Assembly: GCF_009674825.1 (NCBI RefSeq)
Contig: NZ_WKJH01000008.1
Span: 122,626 to 186,625 of the forward strand
DNA: 64,000 nucleotides
Direction: 5' to 3'
Source: Maribacter luteus
GTDB lineage: Bacteria; Bacteroidota; Bacteroidia; Flavobacteriales; Flavobacteriaceae
The notes beneath the pieces were generated by a model. That model was not told where the DNA came from. It saw nothing but the letters and a program-made list of their open reading frames with translations, and did not search any database. Shown in pieces: positions 26,756 through 35,554 of this stretch. Position 1 is the first letter of the stretch; each line of letters begins with the position of its first letter. The translations under genes and the position numbers were made by a program.

Positions 26756-27379
26756 ATGAAACCGATACCAACAACCATTCTATTAGCTATCATCTTTTTC
26801 CTGTTGAATGCCTGTAAAACGTTGAAAACATCTGAAGCCCAACCAAAAATGACAACGACCGACCTGATCGTTTTTCAAGATGGAAAGGAAACCGTGGTTC
26901 ATAAACCCGTTGAGACGGTAAAAATCGGTAAAAAGGAATTCTCGCTTCGGTTTTATAACAAGCGATACGATCCAGAAAACATAATATTACATACCGCGCG
27001 AATAGCGGCTTTTAAAGACCCCTTGCAATTGGATAAGGTAAATGTTGGCATGTCAATGTCCGATGTTCCTTATTTTAGTGGAGGTACCGGTTTGGCGGCC
27101 AATAGTAACATAGGGTATGATAAATTAAGGTTGCGAAATGATGCGCACCATTATACGTATTACACAAATGAGGATAGAAAAAGATTAAATCTTTTAGAGG
27201 AAAACGGGGAGCTTTTGAAGTTGGAATTCGATATTCCTGCACTTTACTACAACGATACGGATTATAAAATGTCCGACCCTCAATTGAAAGCGTTCTACAT
27301 CGCATTTTTAATAGACAGGAACCTAAACGGAATCATTGACAAGGGGGAGCTGAAAAAATTGACTTTAAAATATAAATAA
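26756..27379 (+). CDS. Hypothetical lipoprotein
   Basis: A 207-residue predicted lipoprotein (lipobox LLNAC, Cys20). Mature part has MSDVPYFSGGTGLAANSN and a run of aromatic and histidine residues (HHYTYYT). The C-terminus IDRNLNGIIDKGELKKL looks like an EF-hand-type loop (DRNLNGIIDKGE). Family not recognised. Its last 18 codons are duplicated 1.3 kb downstream at 28665-28718, behind the next gene. Confidence 0.62.
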   Translation: MKPIPTTILLAIIFFLLNACKTLKTSEAQPKMTTTDLIVFQDGKETVVHKPVETVKIGKKEFSLRFYNKRYDPENIILHTARIAAFKDPLQLDKVNVGMSMSDVPYFSGGTGLAANSNIGYDKLRLRNDAHHYTYYTNEDRKRLNLLEENGELLKLEFDIPALYYNDTDYKMSDPQLKAFYIAFLIDRNLNGIIDKGELKKLTLKYK

Positions 27380-27465
27380 ACGACTATAGATTATAGTACT
27401 TGGCAACCCATCTATACTATGGGGCAAGAAACAAGAACGATTTTATATCATAGATACCACAACAC

Positions 27466-28425
27466 ATGAAATACACTTTTTTGTTTCTTTTGCTTCTTTG
27501 TTCAATGTTTGGTAACGCTCAAAAAAGGGATATTGAACCTTATGTGAACTTTCTGGAAAATGTAGAAAGGAAATCAGCCAAGGATTATATCATAGAGCAG
27601 TTCAAAGACCATGATATCGTTATTCTTTGTGAAAGGGACCATCGCGATTTAACACAATATGAACTGATAAAGGAGGTCCTATCAGATGACTATTTTAAAA
27701 AGCATGTAAAGAACCTGTTTACCGAAATCGGTGTCATAAACCTTCAACCTGAAATCACCGAATTTTTAAAGACTAAGGGATTGGACAGCCTGTATGTGGA
27801 AAACAAATTGAAAGAGTTCCAATTCAATTCCAGTTTTTGGGTCCTATGGGAAAAATACAACTATCAATATTTGTTGAGGACAATTTACGACATCAACAAT
27901 AGTTCCGATAATCAGATTTCCTATTATCCTTCAGATTCCGAATTCGATTGGCAAAAGGTAGATAATTTGGAAGAATATGTTAGGGAACAGGATTTTGAAA
28001 TAGAGCCAAGGGATAGTATAATGGCCTATAACATCATCAATACTTTTGAAAGATTAAGGCCAAATAAGGATAAAAAGGCCCTCGTTATACTAAATTACAG
28101 ACATGCCTTTAAGATGCATGTCCCTCGAAATAATGGCGAAATACAGGAGAATGCCGCAAAATACCTCTTCGATTATTTTGGTGATAGGGCAACGAATATT
28201 TTGATCCATCAAGCGATTTTCAGGAAAAAAGAAAAAGACTATTCGTATGCTTTGATACAGAACGGAAAATGGGATGCCTCGTTCAAGGCCTTGAATTTGG
28301 AAGATATAGGCTTTGACCTTTCGAGAACTGCTTTTGGTAGGGATAGCCTAGACCTGTGGCCAGTAGCTTCTTCTTACACATATGAGGATACTTTTGACGG
28401 ATTTGTATTTTATAGGCCCATTTAG
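27466..28425 (+). CDS. Exported erythromycin-esterase/Tiki-like protein, probably truncated by an amber codon
   Basis: A 319-residue exported protein, signal peptide MKYTFLFLLLLCSMFGNAQ. The segment DIVILCERDHRDLTQYELI and later LVILNYRHAFKMH resemble the glutamate/histidine metal-site motifs of the erythromycin-esterase/TraB/ChaN (Tiki) group of hydrolase-like proteins. The frame ends at a TAG after FDGFVFYRPI, but continues open in the same frame for another 77 codons with protein-like sequence, so the product appears shortened. Alternatives are a sequencing error or readthrough. Confidence 0.6.
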   Translation: MKYTFLFLLLLCSMFGNAQKRDIEPYVNFLENVERKSAKDYIIEQFKDHDIVILCERDHRDLTQYELIKEVLSDDYFKKHVKNLFTEIGVINLQPEITEFLKTKGLDSLYVENKLKEFQFNSSFWVLWEKYNYQYLLRTIYDINNSSDNQISYYPSDSEFDWQKVDNLEEYVREQDFEIEPRDSIMAYNIINTFERLRPNKDKKALVILNYRHAFKMHVPRNNGEIQENAAKYLFDYFGDRATNILIHQAIFRKKEKDYSYALIQNGKWDASFKALNLEDIGFDLSRTAFGRDSLDLWPVASSYTYEDTFDGFVFYRPI

Positions 28426-28659
28426 GATTATCAACTTGTTTCTTACTTTGATGGATTTATACCAAAAGAAAGGGAAGAAGAATTTTTTAGGCGCTTCAGA
28501 ATTCATTTAGCGTACCAAGAAGACACGGTTACGCTTGAAAAGCTGAAAGATGCCGATTTCAGAAAAGCGGTATTGATCGAAATGAATACAAAAAAGGTAA
28601 GAAGGTATCCTAATATAGAGGAATTGATAGGGGTTAGGGACGATTTTTTAAAGGATTAG
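28426..28659 (+). pseudogene. Continuation of the preceding gene after an in-frame TAG
   Basis: In frame with the preceding gene, 77 codons follow the amber stop: DYQLVSYFDGFIPKEREEEF and onwards to VRDDFLKD, ending with TAG. No ATG start or promoter precedes it. It looks like the original C-terminus of the esterase-like protein, which would then be 397 residues. Confidence 0.6.
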
Positions 28660-28664
28660 GATAG

Positions 28665-28718
28665 AACGGAATCACTGAGAAGGGGGAGCTGAAAAAATTG
28701 ACTTTAAAATTTAAATAA
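28665..28718 (+). repeat. Duplicate of the 3' end of the lipoprotein gene at 26756-27379
   Basis: Encodes NGITEKGELKKLTLKFK and stop, versus NGIIDKGELKKLTLKYK at 27326-27379. Nearly identical over about 60 bases, including the ATAAA-CGAC just after the stop. A remnant of a paralogue or the footprint of an insertion. Confidence 0.75.
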
Positions 28719-28886
28719 AACGACTTCAATGTATTGAATTTGGTAGATGAAATGAAAAGTTTATGCCAGATTATTAAAATATATTTATCAATGTTTTGTT
28801 TTAGTATGTAATATGCATTTTTCCAAAACCATCTTACGATAAGGAAAGTATTATATTGTTTTAACCAATTAAATAATCTTAAGAAA

Positions 28887-29777
28887 ATTAAATCCTTTAT
28901 ATCAATATCGCTGTTATTGTTTCTTGTGTTTACATCGTGTAGAGAAAGCAGGGAAACAAATGTTCTGACCAATTCACAAAAAGAACAGGTAAATAAGTTT
29001 ATTGTAGAATTGAATCAATCCCTAAATAATTTTGAATTCGAATTTATCAAGGAATCTTGGAGTCATACCCTTTTTAAAAAAAGAATCGGAAAATTAGGTG
29101 ATATAGGTTATAGTGTATTCAATCATATTTATGAAACCAATGTCAAAAGTGCCATTCTGAACGCCAATTTAAACCTGATAAATAAGGTAAAGCATTCAGG
29201 AGCGACATTAAAGCATATTAAAACGGCTATTATAGATAATTATGCTGAAGTCACTTATTTACTTATAGAGGATGGTTTTTACTATTTCACAAAATATAGG
29301 ATCGATTTTCATAATGATACTCCTTATCTATCGGATATATATAGCATCAAAGAAGATCGTTGGTTTAGCGATAGTATGCGGGAAATGGTTTTATTGAACA
29401 TTGAGCATAATGCTTTTTCAGCCAACCGACATTCAGCTAATAGAGCATTTGAGGCTTACCAATTTGCAATGAACAATGGGGATTATTATTCTGCTCTTTA
29501 CGCATTGGAACAAATACCTGAGAGTCATCAAATCTTCAATGATTTTAAAATTGCCAAAATAAATTTGGCCGCACAGTTAGGTGATTCCATTATGATAAAA
29601 ACCATTAGAGATGAGACTATAAAGGAAAAAAGAAACATATATATAGATTATTTAATGGCTTTTTATTCAAGGGATTCTATTTACAAGGAAGATGTGAATA
29701 GAAGAATCCGTGAGGAAATAGGAATCTCTAAACATTTATTGGATTCTTTGAATACAAAAAGCCTGATTTGGGAATAA
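28887..29777 (+). CDS. Hypothetical lipoprotein with unclear start codon
   Basis: A protein of about 290 residues ending at 29777. The only standard-type start in frame, a TTG at 28917, leaves just seven residues before the lipobox VFTSC, too short for a signal peptide. The frame is open upstream to 28812 and encodes a proper signal sequence (KKIKSFISISLLLFLVFTSC) with no ATG, GTG or TTG in front of it; the ATT at 28887 is the most plausible initiation site. The mature part has tetratricopeptide-like helices near the C-terminus (YYSALYALEQIPESHQ). Family unknown. The gene may be damaged at its start. Confidence 0.5.
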   Translation: MKSFISISLLLFLVFTSCRESRETNVLTNSQKEQVNKFIVELNQSLNNFEFEFIKESWSHTLFKKRIGKLGDIGYSVFNHIYETNVKSAILNANLNLINKVKHSGATLKHIKTAIIDNYAEVTYLLIEDGFYYFTKYRIDFHNDTPYLSDIYSIKEDRWFSDSMREMVLLNIEHNAFSANRHSANRAFEAYQFAMNNGDYYSALYALEQIPESHQIFNDFKIAKINLAAQLGDSIMIKTIRDETIKEKRNIYIDYLMAFYSRDSIYKEDVNRRIREEIGISKHLLDSLNTKSLIWE

Positions 29778-29994
29778 CAATGTACTACTCAATGTTCGAC
29801 AAGTGGATTGGTTGATTTATGAATATCATTTATAACTAAACCCTTTTAGTTATTGTGTTTTAAATGGTATAAGTTAGAAGATCAGACCACTTTCTTTTCT
29901 TATTTGATATATGAAAAACGATAGTTTACAACATTTCTTACAAAATTATTCTAAACTGTCTTTGTTTTGTAAGTGAACTTAAAAATGGGCGATT

Positions 29995-30387
29995 ATGTAT
30001 ACTGAGATTTATTTAGTGGATGACATGGAAATGGTGAACTTGGTGCATCAAGTATTGATAAGAAAGCTTGGGCTTGAAGACAAAACAAAGTCTTTTACCG
30101 ACCCTGAAGAGGCTTTGGATGACCTACGTTTCAATGTAAAGAAGTCTGAACCGATATTGGTTTTATTGGATATCAGTATGCCAGTGATGAGCGGATATGA
30201 ATTTTTGGAATTCATGGTACTGGAAGATTTTCCTACCAACATCGATGTTATGATAGTAACTTCTTCCCAATCTGAAGAAGATAGAACGTTGGCCGAACAA
30301 TTTCCCCAATATGTATTGGATTATGTTGCCAAACCTCTACAGATTGAAAAACTAAGAAAATATACCGAAAAAAAGCGTAGTGCCTAA
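29995..30387 (+). CDS. Single-domain response regulator
   Basis: Receiver domain of 130 residues without output domain. Acid pair Asp9-Asp10, phospho-acceptor Asp59 (VLLDISMP), Thr89 (IVTSS) and Lys113 (VAKP) are all present, so it should be phosphorylated by a histidine kinase. No kinase gene lies nearby, so it is an orphan, probably working through protein-protein contact. TGTCTTTGTTTTG at 29958-29970 might serve as promoter. A strong terminator follows at 30519. Confidence 0.9.
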   Translation: MYTEIYLVDDMEMVNLVHQVLIRKLGLEDKTKSFTDPEEALDDLRFNVKKSEPILVLLDISMPVMSGYEFLEFMVLEDFPTNIDVMIVTSSQSEEDRTLAEQFPQYVLDYVAKPLQIEKLRKYTEKKRSA

Positions 30388-30518
30388 TTTATAGGGTATT
30401 GCGAAACTTTCAATTTTATCCCTATTGATGGATTTATAGCAAGTTCATAAAAGGGCTAAAGGAGATATAGACGACTTTGGTTCATTAAAAGATCGACTTT
30501 TTTGAACGGATAAAATTT

Positions 30519-30566
30519 GCCCTGCGGTTATTCTAAAACCAGAATAACCATGCAGGGCTTTTTTTG
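30519..30566 (+). terminator. Rho-independent terminator
   Basis: Stem GCCCTGC-GGTTATTCT / AGAATAACC-AT-GCAGGGC with an AAAACC loop, followed by a run of seven T. Located 132 bases after the response-regulator gene. Confidence 0.9.
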
Positions 30567-30655
30567 TGTATTTTTTTAGGTAATACTGGTGAAAATTGTA
30601 CTTTTCGGGTGTAAGAGCCGACCGTTTGGTATGGTGAAACCATAATACCCTTAAA

Positions 30656-31927
30656 ATGAAGAATACGTATTTATTTCTCCTTCTTGTTGTACTAATTTTA
30701 TCTTGTAAATCCTCTTCCAATTTATCGGCACCGGCTTTGACCCAAAATTCGGAAGCTTCCCTTCAAAAACCTTATGTTATTATGGTTTCCTTGGACGGTT
30801 TTCGTTGGGATTACGTCGAAAAGTATAACCCCCCATATCTCACGGAATTTATACGGAACGGGGTAAAGGCCGAGTCGTTGATACCTTCTTTTCCATCGAA
30901 AACATTCCCGAACCATTATACCATAGCCACAGGAATGTATCCTGATAAACATGGTATCATAAGTAATAATTTTTACAGTTATAAAAAAGGGATGGACTAT
31001 AAAATGGGTAATAGGGAAATAGTAGAGGATGGTACATTTTATGGTGGAACTCCTATCTGGGTACAGGCCGATAAGGCTAATATGGTATCTGCCAGTTACT
31101 TTTTCGTAGGTTCAGAAGCAAATATTCAAGGTAAATTCCCGACCTATTATCATAAATACGACGGAAGTGTAAAGAATGAGGTGCGGGTTGCCGAAACCTT
31201 AAAGTGGTTGGACTTGCCCGAAAAGGAACGCCCACATATGATTACTTTGTATTTCTCGGATATGGACGATACGGGTCACCGATACGGTCCGGACAATCAG
31301 GAACAAATAAAAAAGGCCCTTTATGCATTGGATGAAAATCTGGGGGCCCTGTTCAAGGGTGTTGGGGCAACGGAGCTACCCGTGAATATCATCGTAGTTT
31401 CTGACCATGGCATGGCAACCTTGGAAACCAAGAACATGATGGCTGTGGAGGATTTGGAGAACGACGAATTGTTTACCATAATCAACAGTGGGGCGATACT
31501 AAACGTTCATCCAAAAGGCCCTACGACCGTGGAAACTGTTTATGATTACTTAAAGGAGAGGGAAAGCAATTTTAAAGTTTTCATGACCCAAGACACTCCC
31601 GGTTTTGAGTATACCCCCAAAAATAAAGATTGGGGAAGCATTCAGGTGATTCCCGATCTGGGGTATTATTTCTCAAGCTCGCAAAGAATTCAAATGTTGA
31701 ACGAAAAATCGATCAGTACCATCGGGGTTCATGGGTATGACCCTAAGTATAAAGATATGCACGGTATTTTCTATGCCAACGGACCCGCTTTTAAAAAAGG
31801 GTATGTTGCCCCTTCTGTAAAGAACATCCATATCTACCCTTTAATTTGTGAGATTTTAGGTCTGGATATTCCCAGTGATATTGATGGGGATTTAAATGAA
31901 ATAAAAAGTGTTCTAAAAACCGACTAA
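30656..31927 (+). CDS. Ectonucleotide pyrophosphatase/phosphodiesterase family lipoprotein
   Basis: A 423-residue enzyme of the alkaline phosphatase superfamily, NPP branch, anchored as a lipoprotein (VLILSC). Metal and catalytic residues are visible: SLDGFRWD (first Asp), the threonine nucleophile in FPSKTFPNHY, DMDDTGHRYGP, SDHGM and GVHGYDP with His. It should hydrolyse nucleotide phosphodiesters, pyrophosphates or choline phosphodiesters in the periplasm or at the surface. Length and motif order agree with the bacterial family. Monocistronic, 100 bases after a terminator. Confidence 0.93.
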   Translation: MKNTYLFLLLVVLILSCKSSSNLSAPALTQNSEASLQKPYVIMVSLDGFRWDYVEKYNPPYLTEFIRNGVKAESLIPSFPSKTFPNHYTIATGMYPDKHGIISNNFYSYKKGMDYKMGNREIVEDGTFYGGTPIWVQADKANMVSASYFFVGSEANIQGKFPTYYHKYDGSVKNEVRVAETLKWLDLPEKERPHMITLYFSDMDDTGHRYGPDNQEQIKKALYALDENLGALFKGVGATELPVNIIVVSDHGMATLETKNMMAVEDLENDELFTIINSGAILNVHPKGPTTVETVYDYLKERESNFKVFMTQDTPGFEYTPKNKDWGSIQVIPDLGYYFSSSQRIQMLNEKSISTIGVHGYDPKYKDMHGIFYANGPAFKKGYVAPSVKNIHIYPLICEILGLDIPSDIDGDLNEIKSVLKTD

Positions 31928-32263
31928 TCCATTATCTACCTTAATTCCAATCTCTGAACCCATGACAATGGCTAGAGGACGGAATACTGATTTCATGGAT
32001 CATTTAAAAGGCAAACTTTCCAGAAGTAGAATTACCCATTCTTATGGCAAATACTATTGGCAATCCAATCCAATTTCATAAATAAAGGGAGAACTTGTTT
32101 TTTGAATTATGATGTTCAAATTCATCAAGTAGGGCTATTTTGTATAGAATATTAACCTGTGAATGGTATTTTTTATATAAATAGGGCAATATGAATCACA
32201 ATAAGGTTAATTTTGTTTCATTTTTATTCATAGAAGGCACTATCTTTGAAAATATTTTAGACT
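31928..32263 (+). promoter_or_regulatory. Intergenic region with promoter of the AraC gene
   Basis: TATCTTTG at 32241-32248 is an exact TAnnTTTG -7 element; TTTTG at 32211-32215 may be the -33 element at long spacing. The transcript would start about ten bases before the ATG. Further upstream a short frame (31962-32081) reads KGKLSRSRITHSYGKYYWQ, perhaps a gene remnant; otherwise empty. Confidence 0.45.
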
Positions 32264-33136
32264 ATGCTTTTAAATAAACCGGTATATAAAAAATTAAACT
32301 CTGAGTTTGGGAATTCAATTCTGATGGTGCAACGTACCGAGAGGTTGGATAGTAAAACTGCCTTTTGGCACTTTCACCCGGAATTGGAGTTACACTATGT
32401 GAATAAAGGACATGGAAAACGACATGTAGGAAACCATATCTCTTATTTCAATAATAGTCAGCTACTTTTAATAGGGGAGAACTTGCCACATAAAGGGTTT
32501 ACCGATGGTATTACCAACAATGGCATGGAAACCATTATTCAATTCAAGAAAGACTTCTTAGGAGATGCTTTTTTTGATATCCCTGAAATGAAAAATATCA
32601 AAACCCTTTTTGAGAAGGCAAATAAAGGATTGTTGTTCAATCCGATCGTCAAGAAGGAAATAGGTCCGAAAATTGAGGAATTGGTAAATTATCAAGGATA
32701 TGAAAAAATCATAAAGTTTTTAGATGTACTCCACGATTTGTCCCTATCCGATGATTATAGAATACTGAATCCGGAAGGATTCAATTTTGAAGTGGAACCA
32801 CAGAACACTTTAAAAATAGATATCATTTATAAATACGTAAATAACAATTTTAAAAATCAGATAGCTTTGGAAGAAGTTGCGGACGCGGTAAGTATGACCG
32901 TTCCTTCTTTTTGTAGATATTTTAAAAGGGTAACAGGAAAGACCTTTACGAAATTGGTCAATGAATATCGAATTGTACATGCCACTAAATTAATTCAGGA
33001 AAGCCAACTGGGTATTACCGATATATGTTACGAATGTGGTTTCAACAGTTTTTCGCACTTTAATAAAATGTTCAAGGAAATTACAGGGGAAAGTGCTTCA
33101 AAATACAGGAGTAATTTAAAGACCCTTGTTCAGTAG
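32264..33136 (+). CDS. AraC family transcriptional regulator with cupin sensor
   Basis: DNA-binding regulator of 290 residues. The N-terminal cupin (FWHFHPELELHYVNKGHGKRH) should bind a small ligand, usually a sugar; the C-terminal 100 residues hold the two AraC-type helix-turn-helix motifs (LEEVADAVSMTVPSFCRYFK and ITDICYECGFNSFSHFNKMF). This class often controls sugar catabolism in Bacteroidota. Neighbouring genes are not obviously its targets. Unlike the two AraC paralogues further right, this is of the HFHPE cupin type. Confidence 0.9.
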   Translation: MLLNKPVYKKLNSEFGNSILMVQRTERLDSKTAFWHFHPELELHYVNKGHGKRHVGNHISYFNNSQLLLIGENLPHKGFTDGITNNGMETIIQFKKDFLGDAFFDIPEMKNIKTLFEKANKGLLFNPIVKKEIGPKIEELVNYQGYEKIIKFLDVLHDLSLSDDYRILNPEGFNFEVEPQNTLKIDIIYKYVNNNFKNQIALEEVADAVSMTVPSFCRYFKRVTGKTFTKLVNEYRIVHATKLIQESQLGITDICYECGFNSFSHFNKMFKEITGESASKYRSNLKTLVQ

Positions 33137-33597
33137 CGAATAGCGTATTACCCAACCTGTACAAATTCATTTTGATATAGAAGGGAACGATCGAATAAGT
33201 AAACGAACAGGTGCCAATACCTACAAAAATAATCTTTGCGTGCAAGGTGTTCAGGACTCGTTCTGCAGCTACATTAGATGATTCCTCTTCGTTTATAAAT
33301 AGAAAGTACCAATTGAGAAGATGTGAAACACCAATAAATCAATAACATTGAACGCAGACATGGTATTACGGACTTTATTTGATGGTTCTACTTTACTGAA
33401 AAAAACAGACATTGGATAAAAACACGCACTACCTGCGACACCTGGTAAAATTTATTGCGAGTGCTGACCAATTTACGAATCCCGACGCATCGGGACTAGT
33501 AGATTTGGTATGTGGTTCGAATGTGCTAAATTAGGTCTTTATACCACAGTGCGAACCTTGAACAAACATATTGTAATGCATTAAAATATCTGCATAT
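33137..33597 (-). pseudogene. Gap with a possible decayed membrane-protein gene
   Basis: On the minus strand, 33150-33310 reads as protein without stops: FLFINEEESSNVAAERVLNT, then a hydrophobic stretch IIFVGIGTCSFTYSIVPFYI. A stop interrupts the frame upstream, so this is at best a fragment of a broken gene. A hairpin TCCCGA/cgca/TCGGGA lies at 33480-33495. Nothing else is visible in these 461 bases. Confidence 0.3.
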
Positions 33598-34068
33598 ATG
33601 AACTTATTTGACCATTTGGCAATTACTTTTGAAAGTATCGTGGCCGATGTTGGAATTGCGGAATTGAAAACACTATTGGATGTGGAACAAAAAAGTTTTT
33701 CCCTTCAATGGCTTTCGGATAATAAGTTCATGATAAGCTTGAATTCCTCTATTGGAACGAACTATGTTTTTGATATAAATAACAATGCGAAAAGTGCGGT
33801 AATAGCATATGAAACACTGTCTGAATTGACAGAGGATAAGACGGATATAGTATTAGTCACAAAGTTTAAGTACGGATTGCTTATGATCCTGGTTATTCCT
33901 ATAATCATGTTGATTCTTGAGCTTACAATGGATTTAGGGATACCCGTGCCTTTTTACTTTGTTTTTCCTTTGGTCTTTATCTTGGTTCTATTTATCTTCA
34001 GGAGCGAGGAAAAAAGACTCTATCGCAATTTCAGGGAATATCTATACTCTGAAAACCATAAGGTATGA
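33598..34068 (+). CDS. Hypothetical membrane protein
   Basis: A 156-residue protein with a soluble N-terminal half (about residues 1-95) and two adjacent membrane helices (about 97-113 and 119-137), followed by a basic tail (RSEEKRLYRNFREYLY). Both ends would face the cytoplasm. No known domain recognised. It lies alone before the AraC-controlled cluster. Confidence 0.6.
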   Translation: MNLFDHLAITFESIVADVGIAELKTLLDVEQKSFSLQWLSDNKFMISLNSSIGTNYVFDINNNAKSAVIAYETLSELTEDKTDIVLVTKFKYGLLMILVIPIIMLILELTMDLGIPVPFYFVFPLVFILVLFIFRSEEKRLYRNFREYLYSENHKV

Positions 34069-34414
34069 TCGTTTTAATAATGGGAAACGTCATTGGCCTC
34101 TCCTAAACGGAAATCCCTGTTTTTTGGCAATGACTTGGTATTGGGCGGAATAGCCCTGTATTGCCAACACCCCAATTTACCCATTGCTAACACGGCTGCC
34201 GTACAACAGGTTATGGCCGAACCATGTACTTAACAACATTGAATCCCGATGGGAACTTGAAAATGGGAATGAAAATATTAGTTCCTTGAGTGAAGTGTGG
34301 TGCAATAAAAATAATATTTCTGACCCTTCTACCCTCCAGGACAGTTGGGTCCGCAATGTACGCTATGTTTTTCAGTGTATGCATGGGCACTTTTAAAGTT
34401 CTATAAAGACTTTT
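34069..34414. other. Intergenic region before the AraC-regulated cluster
   Basis: Several short open frames are present (for example 34184-34396), but none resembles a protein in composition and they overlap in different frames. No hairpin terminator seen. Confidence 0.4.
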
Positions 34415-34479
34415 CCGGAAAATGTATACCTACTTCCTTAAAATATATACATATTCAAAAGCCTTTCAATAGAAATTTG
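34415..34479 (+). promoter_or_regulatory. Operator/promoter A of the 21-bp direct-repeat regulon
   Basis: CCGGAAAA precedes two half-sites, GTATAC (34424-34429) and ATATAC (34445-34450), exactly 21 bp apart. Thirty-one bases after the start of the second half-site comes TTTG (34476-34479), the -7 element. The start codon of the SDR gene is 25 bases further on. The same arrangement occurs at three other promoters. Confidence 0.75.
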
Positions 34480-34504
34480 CAATGTAATCTTAAAAAGAAG
34501 AACC

Positions 34505-35443
34505 ATGGCAAATTCAAAACTTGGGATATTAGTAAACTTATTTCTTCCGCAACGAAGAAAACCTAATCCCGAATATGCAATCCCTGAAAAAGATAAAAAT
34601 TTAGAAGGAAAAACAATTGTTTTTACCGGAGGGACTGACGGTATGGGGCGTGTGGCGGTAGAAATGCTTTATGAAATGGGAGCACATGTTGTAGTTCTTG
34701 GGCGCAATAAAACAAAAATAGAAAATGTAATCAATGAAATAATCAAAACAGGAGGTTCAGGTAAATTAGGTTTTCAAATTTGCGATTTGGCTTCTATGGA
34801 TAGTGTTAAAAATTGTGCAGAAAGAATTTTAGCAGAGTATAGCAAAATTGATGTTTTAATTAATAATGCTGGTATCAATATGACAAAACCAACATTTACT
34901 TCTGATGGTTTTGAGACCAATTGGGCAGTCAATTATTTAGGAGGTTTTCTGTTAACTAAGCTTTTACTTACTAGAATTCAACAGTCATCACCTTCGCGTA
35001 TTGTGAATCTTACCACCAATACCAACTTTATTAAGCAAATAGATTTTGATGACATTGAATCAAAATTGAATTTTGATACTGTTGACAGCTATACGCAAGC
35101 GAAGCTTTCAATGAATATGTTTTCTATCGACTTAGCTAAAAAACTTGAAGGAAAAGGAGTAACGGTAAATTACCTGTATCCAGGATATATAAGATCAAAC
35201 CTACTGAGCAACCTTGAAGGGCCAGAAAAGATGATGCAGTTTTTTATGAATGTAATGGCATCGCCTACAGAAGTAGGTGCAGACCGGATTATTCGATTAG
35301 CAATTTCGTCTGAGTACGAAGGCAAAACGGGTGTTTATGTCTCTGAAGATAAAATCAAACCTCCACACAAGGAGGCTCAAATTGAATCTAAGCGAAATCA
35401 CTTGAAAAAGATTAGTGAAAAGGCACTGAAAAAGTGGTTGTAA
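34505..35443 (+). CDS. Short-chain dehydrogenase/reductase
   Basis: Cytoplasmic NAD(P)-dependent oxidoreductase of 312 residues, retinol-dehydrogenase/WW-domain-oxidoreductase-like subgroup. Cofactor motif TGGTDGMGR (about 41-49), NNAG in LINNAGINM, catalytic Tyr and Lys in SYTQAKLS. The C-terminal TGVYVSEDKIKPP is usual for this subgroup. It is the first gene of the regulon; each of the following genes has its own copy of the operator or follows directly behind one that has. Substrate unknown. Confidence 0.9.
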   Translation: MANSKLGILVNLFLPQRRKPNPEYAIPEKDKNLEGKTIVFTGGTDGMGRVAVEMLYEMGAHVVVLGRNKTKIENVINEIIKTGGSGKLGFQICDLASMDSVKNCAERILAEYSKIDVLINNAGINMTKPTFTSDGFETNWAVNYLGGFLLTKLLLTRIQQSSPSRIVNLTTNTNFIKQIDFDDIESKLNFDTVDSYTQAKLSMNMFSIDLAKKLEGKGVTVNYLYPGYIRSNLLSNLEGPEKMMQFFMNVMASPTEVGADRIIRLAISSEYEGKTGVYVSEDKIKPPHKEAQIESKRNHLKKISEKALKKWL

Positions 35444-35460
35444 GAAAACAATCAAGTAAT

Positions 35461-35525
35461 ACGGAAAAAGTATACATCCTTCCCTAAAATATATACATGC
35501 GAGCCTATCCGATTATGGAAATTTA
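35461..35525 (+). promoter_or_regulatory. Operator/promoter B of the 21-bp direct-repeat regulon
   Basis: ACGGAAAAAGTATAC with half-sites GTATAC (35470-35475) and ATATAC (35491-35496), 21 bp apart, and TTTA at 35522-35525 in the -7 position, 31 bases after the second half-site. The hydrolase gene starts at 35555. Confidence 0.75.
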
Positions 35526-35554
35526 TAGCGGACAAAATTTTAAAATAAAGTAAA

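Noticed and set aside
34184..34566. Two overlapping plus-strand frames before the first SDR
   Set aside because: They run across operator A and into the SDR start; not protein-like.
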